From contig SVIM01000001.1 in NCBI GenBank assembly GCA_015069485.1, positions 27,662 through 91,661 of the forward strand: a stretch of DNA of 64,000 nt, in the 5' to 3' direction. The notes under the pieces are model-generated. The model made no database searches. It saw nothing but the letters and a program-made list of their open reading frames with translations, and had not been told where the DNA came from. Shown here piece after piece: positions 1 through 6,061 of the stretch. Within the stretch, counting starts at the first letter, position 1, and every line of letters starts with the position of its first letter. Made by a program: the position numbers and the translations under genes. This stretch comes from Clostridiales bacterium (GTDB lineage: Bacteria; Bacillota; Clostridia; Christensenellales; Borkfalkiaceae).

Positions 1-272
1 CCGGCATTATGGATTTTGCCGAAAAATCTACGGCAAAAGAATTTATTATCGGCACGGAAAATTCTATCGTACAGCACCTGCAATTCAAATGTCCCGATAA
101 GGATTTTTATCCCCTTTCAAAGGACCTTGTTTGCCACAATATGAAGGCTACGACCTTAATCGACGTATATAACTGCCTTTTAGGCAAGGGCGGGGAAGAA
201 ATGATTATAGACGAAGAAACCCGCCAAAAAGCAGTAAACTGCATAAATAAAATGATAGAGTACGGTGGCTAA
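1..272 (+). CDS. nadA: Quinolinate synthase NadA, C-terminal part (5' truncated by window)
   Basis: The reading frame is open from base 3 and continues upstream of the window, so only about the last 90 residues are visible. NadA condenses iminoaspartate with dihydroxyacetone phosphate to make quinolinate for NAD synthesis, using a [4Fe-4S] cluster. The visible part carries the family segment GIMDFAEKSTAKEFIIGTE and then LVCHNMKATTL, whose cysteine matches the last cluster ligand (CxNMK) of NadA. The ORF-track start at 9 is an internal Met, not the real start. The stop overlaps the region where the next gene, an Rrf2 regulator, begins. Identification rests on motif recall from the family. Confidence 0.88.
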   Translation, partial: GIMDFAEKSTAKEFIIGTENSIVQHLQFKCPDKDFYPLSKDLVCHNMKATTLIDVYNCLLGKGGEEMIIDEETRQKAVNCINKMIEYGG

Positions 273-273
273 T

Positions 274-672
274 ATGATGATAACTACAAAGGGCAGAAAC
301 GCCCTAAAAATAATGCTCGACTTGGCTCAGCATAACGACGGAAACAATGTTTCGTTGGCAGATATAGCGGGGCGAACGAAAGAATCGCTTAAATATTTAG
401 AAGCGGTAATGGCTCAGCTTTCCTCTGCCGGCTTGGTAGTAAGCGCAAGGGGAAAAAGCGGTGGCTACCGCCTTGCAAAATCTCCTAACGAGTATTCCGT
501 TGCCGAAATTATTTTGGCATCCGAAGGCTCGCTTGCGCCCGTATCGTGCCTTTATTCCGAAAACCCCTGCGAAAACGCAAATAATTGCCTTTCGCTCCCC
601 TTATGGAAGGAGCTTGACGAAGTAATAAACAATTTTTTAAGCTCTAAAACCCTCGCCGATTTATTAAAATAA
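274..672 (+). CDS. Rrf2/IscR-family transcriptional regulator, probably Fe-S sensing
   Basis: This is a 132-residue winged-helix regulator of the Rrf2 family. The N-terminus (MITTKGRNALKIMLDLA) and the wing (ARGKSGGYRLAKSP) match the family. Three cysteines near residues 92, 99 and 105 sit where IscR-type proteins bind an Fe-S cluster, so iron-sulfur or redox sensing is likely (inference). The ORF track starts at GTG 265, which overlaps nadA. I prefer ATG 274 because GGTGG lies five bases upstream and the family begins right at M-x-I/T-T-K-G-R. ATG 277 is an alternative. It is close-coupled to nadA, whose product is itself an Fe-S enzyme. A good terminator follows. Confidence 0.85.
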   Translation: MMITTKGRNALKIMLDLAQHNDGNNVSLADIAGRTKESLKYLEAVMAQLSSAGLVVSARGKSGGYRLAKSPNEYSVAEIILASEGSLAPVSCLYSENPCENANNCLSLPLWKELDEVINNFLSSKTLADLLK

Positions 673-676
673 CCAC

Positions 677-709
677 AACGCCCCTTGTTAATCTTTAGGG
701 GCGTTTTTT
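677..709 (+). terminator. Rho-independent terminator after the nadA-Rrf2 pair
   Basis: The stem AACGCCCC/GGGGCGTT has a 13-nt loop and is followed directly by a T-run. It lies 4 nt after the Rrf2 stop codon. Confidence 0.85.
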
Positions 710-760
710 ATGCTATAAATAGCGTTATTCTTTAGTGAAGCCCGTAGTAGCTTATTTTTT

Positions 761-1254
761 TCATCCTTGAGAAGCGTAGCCGTAGGTTTTGCTATGTCAT
801 CATTAAGGAGCGTAGCCGTAGGTTTTGCTATGTCATCATTGAGGAGTGTAGCCGTAGGTTTTGCTATGTCATCATTGAGGAGCGTAGCCGTAGGTTTTGC
901 TATGTCATCATTAAGGAGTGTAGCCGTAGGTTTTGCTATGTCATCATTAAGGAGCGTAGCCGTAGGTTTTGCTATGTCATCCTTGAGAAGCGTAGCCGTA
1001 GGTTTTGCTATGTCATCCTTGAGGAGTGTAGCCGTAGGTTTTGCTATGTCATCCTTGAGAAGCGTAGCCGTAGGTTTTGCTATGTCATCCTTGAGGAGTG
1101 TAGCCGTAGGTTTTGCTATGTCATCATTAAGGAGCGTAGCCGTAGGTTTTGCTATGTCATCATTAAGGAGTGTAGCCGTAGGTTTTGCTATGTCATCCTT
1201 GAGGAGCGTAGCGACGAAGGATCTAATGAGATTCTTCGTTGCACTCAGAATGAC
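761..1254. repeat. 36-bp tandem array (12 units) capped by an imperfect palindrome
   Basis: Twelve head-to-tail 36-bp units run from 769 to 1200, with no spacers and no length change. The unit contains GCGTAGCCGTAGGTTTTGCT. A 13th unit starts at 1201 and changes into GACGAAGGATCT...AGATTCTTCGTTGC...GAATGAC, the right part of a palindromic intergenic element whose ends are GTCATCC and GAATGAC. Units differ at a few positions (CCTT/CATT, GAGAAG/GAGGAG/AAGGAG, GCG/GTG). Units 7-8 and 9-10 repeat the same variant pair, which suggests duplication in dimers. Because 36 is a multiple of three, long ORFs appear on both strands; I treat these as artefacts. Confidence 0.9.
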
Positions 1255-1282
1255 AATAAAGGTAATACAACGCAAGGCAAAA

Positions 1283-1519
1283 CCAAAGCAACAAGGGCTT
1301 ACCTCATCCGACTTTGTCTTACGCCAAAGCCACCTTCCCCTTGGCAAAAGGGGAAGGCTACAACTCCCCCAAAGCCTTCCCACTTTTAAGGGGGAAGGGG
1401 GACCGCTTGCGGTGGATGAGGGTTGGTATAATAAAGGCAAAGCCAAAGCAACAAGGGCTTACCTCATCCGACTTTGTCTTACGCCAAAGCCACCTTCCCC
1501 TTGGCAAAAGGGGAAGGCT
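1283..1519. repeat. Duplicated 77-bp element with perfect CCTTCCCC hairpin
   Basis: Two near-identical copies lie 160 bp apart (about 1283-1359 and 1443-1519). Each contains AAGCAACAAGGGCTTACC, and each ends in the hairpin CCTTCCCCTT-GGCAA-AAGGGGAAGG, a 10-bp stem. Between them is a related segment, CCTTCCC...GGGGGAAGG followed by GGTGGATGAGG. Further truncated pieces continue to about 1560. The pattern matches dispersed palindromic repeats rather than coding DNA. Confidence 0.8.
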
Positions 1520-1589
1520 GCAATAAGGCAAAGCCAAAGCAACAAGGGGAAGGCTACGACAAAGCGACAACTAGGCAAAAAAGGCAGAA

Positions 1590-1680
1590 AACTACTGCAA
1601 TACTGTAACAACACTACAACAACACTACAACAAAAATACAACAACACTACAACAAAAAAGTGTTGTTTAACATATGATAT
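1590..1680. repeat. ACAACAACACT low-complexity tract
   Basis: Imperfect repeats of CTACAACAACA fill this stretch between the palindromic repeats and the next promoter. No coding or regulatory signal is seen in it. Confidence 0.6.
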
Positions 1681-1725
1681 AAGAAAAACTAATACCTTAA
1701 CAAAATATAAACAACAAACGCAATT

Positions 1726-1752
1726 AGCCCCAACATATGGGGCTTTTATTTA
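1726..1752 (+). terminator. Small hairpin with T-rich tail
   Basis: The stem AGCCCC/GGGGCT has a 7-nt loop and is followed by TTTATTT. No gene ends just upstream, so it may only insulate the promoter at 1816 from the repeat region. Confidence 0.5.
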
Positions 1753-1815
1753 ACTTTTTACGGAAAAATTGTTAAGTTTAAGCAATACAGGCAAAAAAAA
1801 GCGTTAAACATTTTA

Positions 1816-1844
1816 TTGACTTTAAAATATTATTTTCTTATAAT
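1816..1844 (+). promoter_or_regulatory. Sigma-A promoter for the 2089 secreted-protein gene
   Basis: TTGACT (1816-1821) is separated by 17 bp from TATAAT (1839-1844). Transcription should start near 1851, giving an unusually long leader of about 238 nt before the ATG at 2089. Confidence 0.8.
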
Positions 1845-1850
1845 GCTAAC

Positions 1851-2088
1851 GTAGTTAAATGTCGAAAAATGTAGTTAGCAAAAAGCAAGCAACTATTTTT
1901 AAACGGCGCATATTGTCCAACCAAACGGCAGGCAGGGTTGCGTTTTTCCCCCAAAATATCCGCAACAGTATGCCTTAACCAAATTAATTGGGCGCTAAAT
2001 ATGCCCTAACAAAAACGGCGCTTGTGTTTGCTACAAGCATTTTCGCTTAACAATATAATTTTTTTTAAGTACTTAAGGAGGTACTATT
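1851..2088 (+). promoter_or_regulatory. Long structured 5' leader; ribosome binding site in a hairpin loop
   Basis: The leader can form several helices, for example GTTGCG...CGCAAC and GCTTGT...ACAAGC. Just before the start, AGTAC (2068-2072) and GTACT (2081-2085) can pair and hold most of the Shine-Dalgarno AAGGAGG (2075-2081) in their 8-nt loop. I do not recognise a known riboswitch class in it. The structure is seen; a regulatory function is inferred. Confidence 0.45.
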
Positions 2089-2811
2089 ATGAAAAGTAAA
2101 ACCAAAATAATGACTATAGCAGCCGCATCTTTGGCATGCATAGCAGTAGCAGGCGTAGGTTTCGCAAGCTGGGTAATTACCGGTGCAGGAACAGATAATG
2201 TTAATGGTAATTTAACCGTTGAAACCGTAGATAACCAGTATGTTGGCGTTGAAGCTGGTGAAATAAGTGGTGATGTTGCTTTTACTGTAGCTGGAGGAGC
2301 TGGTTGGTTACGTGGTGAAAGTACAGCAGAAAGTTTAAACCCTTCATTTACTTTGCAAGGAACTAACGTTGCTAAAATGGCTAATGTTAAAATCACTATA
2401 GCGGCATCCGATAGTGAAAAATGGGCTACAGCAACTGGTTCAGCTACTGGTAGTGATAATGCTGACGATTATGTTTTAGATTTTAGTGAGATGACTATTT
2501 CATATAAAGTTGGCGACGGTAATGCAACTACTGTTAATTATGAAACCGATGGTTGGGTAATTCCTGCAAGCGCATTTGCTAGTAGCGATGCTACTGTTTT
2601 AACTGTAACTATTAATTTTGGTTGGGGGCAAGCGTTTATTCCTCAAGGTCAAAGTGCTGGTGTAAACCCTGCAACATATTATAGTAGCCAAACGCAAACA
2701 TCAGCTTTGGTAGCTGAAGCGGATGCAAGATTAACGGCACTATATAACGCGTTAAATGGTGTATCATATACAGTTACTTGTACTCCTGTTGCAACAAGTG
2801 CAAACGCTTAA
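2089..2811 (+). CDS. Secreted protein with SipW-type signal peptide
   Basis: The protein has 240 residues. It begins with a basic n-region (KSKTK), a hydrophobic core and then GFASWVITGAG, which resembles the junction of SipW-processed proteins such as the TasA/CalY group. The mature part is rich in Gly, Ala, Ser, Thr, Asn and Asp, with no cysteine, as in beta-rich fibre subunits. The start is firm: AAGGAGG lies 7 nt upstream. The second SipW-type candidate (4016) and a SipW-like peptidase (5033) follow downstream. The gene uses more GGT, GCT and AAT codons than its neighbours, which may reflect high expression or separate ancestry. Its exact function is unknown; matrix or pilus-like fibre subunit is an inference. 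Confidence 0.65.
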   Translation: MKSKTKIMTIAAASLACIAVAGVGFASWVITGAGTDNVNGNLTVETVDNQYVGVEAGEISGDVAFTVAGGAGWLRGESTAESLNPSFTLQGTNVAKMANVKITIAASDSEKWATATGSATGSDNADDYVLDFSEMTISYKVGDGNATTVNYETDGWVIPASAFASSDATVLTVTINFGWGQAFIPQGQSAGVNPATYYSSQTQTSALVAEADARLTALYNALNGVSYTVTCTPVATSANA

Positions 2812-2898
2812 TCACGCTATACATAGCATAGTCAAACAAAAAATTATTTTGGGGAAAATAACTTAATAAAAATATTCGGTTTTACTTAATACGCGTTT

Positions 2899-2927
2899 GG
2901 CGGAAAGCGAAATTGGCGTTTTCCGCC
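2899..2927. terminator. Hairpin downstream of the 2089 gene
   Basis: GGCGGAAA (2899-2906) pairs with TTTCCGCC (2920-2927). There is no clear T-run, so it could be a weak terminator or an mRNA 3'-end stabiliser. Confidence 0.4.
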
Positions 2928-2963
2928 TTAACGCCAAAAGAAATCGGTGCATAACCACGCATT

Positions 2964-3565
2964 GTCATCCGTTAGCAAAGCCGTAGGGGCTTACTATGTC
3001 ATCCTTGAACGGAGCCGTAGGGGCTTACTATGTCATCCTTGAACGGAGCCGTAGGGGCTTACTATGTCATCCTTGAGCGGAGCCGTAGGTTTTGCTATGT
3101 CATCCTTGAGCGAAGCCGTAGGCGAAGAGAAGGATCTAACGAGATTCTTCGTTACACTCAGAATGACAAGGTGGAGATTCTTCGTTGCACTCAGAATGAC
3201 AGAATACGCCGTAGGGGCTTACTATGTCATCCTTGAGCGGAGCCGTAGGGGCTTACTGTGTCATCCTTGAGCGAAGCCGTAGGTTTTGCTATGTCATCCT
3301 TGAGCGGAGCCGTAGGCGAAGAGAAGGATCTAACGAGATTCTTCGTTGCACTCAGAATGACAAGGTGGATTCTTCGTTACACTCAGAATGACAGAATACG
3401 CCGTAGGGGCTTACTATGTCATCCTTGAACGGAGCCGTACTATGTCATCCTTGAGCGGAGCCGTAGGTTTTGCTATGTCATCCTTGAGCGGAGCCGTAGG
3501 CGAAGAGAAGGATCTAACGAGATTCTTCGTTACACTCAGAATGACAAGGTGGATTCTTCGTTGCG
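2964..3565. repeat. Second GTCATCC-type palindromic repeat cluster with higher-order units
   Basis: Units of 33-34 bp contain GAGCCGTAGG and are relatives of the 36-bp units at 769. They alternate with blocks reading GAAGAGAAGGATCTAACGAG then ATTCTTCGTT(A/G)CACTCAGAATGAC. The block recurs at about 3121, 3315 and 3499, giving a higher-order period of roughly 185-195 bp. Short ORFs predicted here on both strands are by-products of the repeats. Confidence 0.88.
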
Positions 3566-3631
3566 CCCGTACGACGGCTAAAATTATGCGTTTTACGGCA
3601 GTAGTGAAAAGTGTGCCCAACCGAATATAAA

Positions 3632-3652
3632 AGCACAACACGCGGTTGTGCT
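3632..3652. other. Perfect 8-bp hairpin
   Basis: AGCACAAC-ACGCG-GTTGTGCT lies in an otherwise gene-free stretch. No T-run follows, and no function can be assigned. Confidence 0.5.
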
Positions 3653-3792
3653 ACTTGGCGTAAGCATTTGCACGTGGCAAAGGGCGTACGCTACCGTTTT
3701 TGCGTAAAAATTTTGTGTTACGCATTTATTTAAACGCGCGCGTATGTATATATGCGAGCGCCTATAAGGGTGATCTTTGCCCACCATGGCAA

Positions 3793-3985
3793 AAACTTCC
3801 CCCCCCTTGGCTTCTCCTGGGGGAGAAGCTGTCAACGCAGTTGACTGATGAGGGGGCATGGAAGAAACAAAAAAGGCAAAAAAAGAATTAGAGGGGGTAG
3901 CCCCTCAACCGAGTAAATCGCAAGGTTACGATTTACCCACCTTCTCCCCGAAGAGAAGGCAAGAATCCTGCCACCCCTTGTGGCA
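3793..3985. repeat. Palindromic repeat element and three successive hairpins before the 4016 gene
   Basis: The segment CTTCTCCTGGGGGAGAAG followed by GTCAACGCAGTTGAC is a typical dispersed Clostridia palindrome. It is followed by GTAAATCG/CGATTTAC (3913-3936), CCTTCTC/GAGAAGG (3940-3959) and TGCCAC/GTGGCA (3969-3985). The last hairpin ends 30 nt before the start codon at 4016. The 63-residue ORF at 3700 is not credible as a gene. Confidence 0.65.
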
Positions 3986-4015
3986 AAAATAAAAATCATT
4001 TCAGAGTAGGATTAC

Positions 4016-4768
4016 ATGGCAATACACACCAAAAGGTCCAATACTCGAAAGCGTATAGTTGCAGTAGTTGCTATATTTTTAGCGCTGGCTTTAATTACTA
4101 CGGGCATAGCCTCGTGGCTTATCCTTTCGGACGGTCAAGGCAAGCTTCCCGGTGGCGTGCATATAGCAGAAGTTGCCGAAAGCGCAATCGAGTTTAAGGA
4201 TTTAAAACTTAATAACGGCGAAAAGTCCTCGGGCGGGGTAGAAGGCGCGCATTTTGTCTTTGAACCGCAACGATACGACGACGACGGAAGAGTTAAGTGG
4301 AACGGCGTAAGTTACGAGTGTTTGACGGTTTCCGTTTCGGGTACCGTTTTAAACGCGCAGTATATGACGGACTTTTACTATACGCTAGCGTTGCCACAGG
4401 GTGTAATCGAGGCGGCGAAGAAGGGGTATATCGACGTAAGTGACTATTACGACGTCGAAACGGATTCCCTTATAAACCAGTACGTTGGATATTCTTCTAA
4501 CAATTTCGAGGTACTGGAAGACGGCTCGAGTATGCTAAGATTCAGCTTTGAAGTTAAGCTTAAGTGGGGCGACGCATTTAACAAAATTAACCCCAGCGTT
4601 TACTTTGATACAGCGTATTACGACGAATTCGGCAACTTGGATAGCGACGCCGGCGCAGGCGTAGAAAATTCGACGGTAATAAGCGTATTAAACGATTTAT
4701 ACACAACGGTTAAATCAGGTTTTTCGGCAATGCCTCAATTTACCGTAACTTTAGTTGCCGAAGTATAG
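4016..4768 (+). CDS. Second SipW-type exported protein
   Basis: The protein has 250 residues. It starts with a strongly basic n-region (HTKRSNTRKR), a hydrophobic core of about 20 residues and then GIASWLILSDG. The ASW(V/L)I motif is shared with the protein at 2089 at the same place relative to the hydrophobic core. The mature part is acidic, rich in Tyr and Asp, and lacks cysteine. Most likely it is exported and cut by the signal peptidase encoded next (5033). A weak AGG lies upstream of the ATG. The family was not recognised beyond the signal-peptide class; a minor fibre subunit or anchor is possible. Confidence 0.6.
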   Translation: MAIHTKRSNTRKRIVAVVAIFLALALITTGIASWLILSDGQGKLPGGVHIAEVAESAIEFKDLKLNNGEKSSGGVEGAHFVFEPQRYDDDGRVKWNGVSYECLTVSVSGTVLNAQYMTDFYYTLALPQGVIEAAKKGYIDVSDYYDVETDSLINQYVGYSSNNFEVLEDGSSMLRFSFEVKLKWGDAFNKINPSVYFDTAYYDEFGNLDSDAGAGVENSTVISVLNDLYTTVKSGFSAMPQFTVTLVAEV

Positions 4769-4797
4769 TATAGGCTCGCTATGCGGGCGAGTTAAAT

Positions 4798-4872
4798 ACC
4801 TTGCTAATCGCTAAATAGTCGCGTTGCAAGCAAGCTAAAAACCTTGCTAATCGCCATATAGTCGCGTTGCAA
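4798..4872. repeat. Two 32-bp direct repeats
   Basis: ACCTTGCTAATCGC(T/C)A(A/T)ATAGTCGCGTTGCAA occurs at 4798 and again at 4841, 43 bp apart, just after the stop of the 4016 gene. Confidence 0.7.
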
Positions 4873-4948
4873 CCGAAAAAACACTTGCAAAATTTTAAGT
4901 AAGCGCAAGTTGCATTTAGCGCGCTTTTAAAGCGTATAAATTATTATT

Positions 4949-5017
4949 CTGCTTTTGCAGAAGGTTTGTTAATTTAATTCGGCGCAAGCCGAAATATCAC
5001 TTCCGCATCAAGCGGAA
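4949..5017 (+). promoter_or_regulatory. Three short hairpins before the signal peptidase gene
   Basis: CTGC/GCAG (4949-4960), TTCGGC/GCCGAA (4978-4993) and TTCCGC/GCGGAA (5001-5017) follow one another. The last ends 15 nt before the ATG at 5033. They may shape RNA processing between the substrate and peptidase genes (inference). Confidence 0.45.
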
Positions 5018-5032
5018 ATTTAGGAATAAATT

Positions 5033-6061
5033 ATGTCATCTACGGATATTATTGCTCTAATAGTAACGCTTGTAGGTGTGGCGGCGTTTGCTGCAGTATT
5101 TACGCTTTTATATTTATCCTATTCCAAATCTGCAATCGAGCAGACGGAAAGCGGAAAGCGTGATATCGAGCTTATAGACCAAGCACTTTTAGAGCGAACG
5201 GAAAAATTTAAACGAAAAAAGAAGATTGCTCAAGCCTTTAAATCGGTTTTATTTATCGTAACAATGGCAATATTAATTCCTCTATTTTTGTTTTCGCTAT
5301 ACGATAGGTTTTTTGGTAAACCGTTGCTTGAAAACAGCGTAATGGCGGTAGCTTCCGGCTCAATGAGCGTTAAAAACAAAAAGAACGAAAGCTACTTAAC
5401 GGGGTACGACAACCAGTTCCAAACCTTTGATATGATTGTGCTTGAAAAGGTTGACTCGGTTGCAGAGCTTTCTTTATACGACGTAATCGCCTTTAAGGAC
5501 GATACGGGAAGAACGATTATTCACCGAATTATTCTGGTGGAAAATAATAACGGAAAAATAACCTTTGAAACGCGTGGCGACGCTAACGAAGCGTCCGATA
5601 CCTACCATCCCGAATTTGCCGACGTTTTGGGTAAATACACGGGCCAGCATATTCCCCTTTTGGGTATGCCCGTTTGCTTTTTACAGTCTGCTTCGGGTAT
5701 AACTACCGTGCTTGCTTTATTCTATTGTGTATTTATGATAGATACAATAAGCAAAAAAATCGAAAACGTTGAAAAAGAAAGGGTAGAAAAGCTTTTTAAT
5801 ATAATTCAATCGCACGACGGTGAGGGAAGCGTTCACGCAGTTTTTAAAGAAACTATATATTATAAAGGTTTTGCATACGTATTCGACGAAAACGGCTTTG
5901 TGGAAAAAACGGAAATTTTACAGCAGGGCGAAATGCTTGAAGAAGATAAAATGTTAAAGGTTTTGGAAGCGGGCGAAGATAAAACGTCGAAGGAAATAAT
6001 AATTGAAACGAGGAAGAACGATGCAGCAGGAACAGATTCAGGAACAGAAAAAAACAGCTAA
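5033..6061 (+). CDS. SipW-like signal peptidase I (ER/archaeal type, S26B)
   Basis: This 342-residue membrane protease should remove signal peptides from the SipW-type proteins at 2089 and 4016. TM segments lie near residues 6-30, 70-90 and 218-236. The catalytic Ser is S110 in VASGSMSV. The base is H164 in TIIHRI, a histidine as in the ER-type enzymes rather than a lysine, and D183 in TRGDAN is the likely acid. A C-terminal tail of about 105 residues after the third TM is longer than in typical SipW and is charged, so it probably faces the cytosol. Its 3' end overlaps the next gene by 41 nt, which implies co-expression with the AAA+ ATPase. Confidence 0.85.
   Translation: MSSTDIIALIVTLVGVAAFAAVFTLLYLSYSKSAIEQTESGKRDIELIDQALLERTEKFKRKKKIAQAFKSVLFIVTMAILIPLFLFSLYDRFFGKPLLENSVMAVASGSMSVKNKKNESYLTGYDNQFQTFDMIVLEKVDSVAELSLYDVIAFKDDTGRTIIHRIILVENNNGKITFETRGDANEASDTYHPEFADVLGKYTGQHIPLLGMPVCFLQSASGITTVLALFYCVFMIDTISKKIENVEKERVEKLFNIIQSHDGEGSVHAVFKETIYYKGFAYVFDENGFVEKTEILQQGEMLEEDKMLKVLEAGEDKTSKEIIIETRKNDAAGTDSGTEKNS

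Noticed and set aside
769-1215. CRISPR array (36-bp repeats)
   Set aside because: The units are directly abutting with no spacers, and no cas gene is in the window.
688-1753. Long ORFs on both strands (252 aa minus, 328 aa plus) as a repeat protein
   Set aside because: They arise because a 36-bp unit without stops is repeated 12 times. Both strands are open, there is no ribosome binding site or domain, and the unit is a known type of intergenic palindromic element.
3030-3891. Small ORFs in the second repeat cluster
   Set aside because: They are frame products of the same palindromic repeats, overlap each other on both strands and lack start signals.
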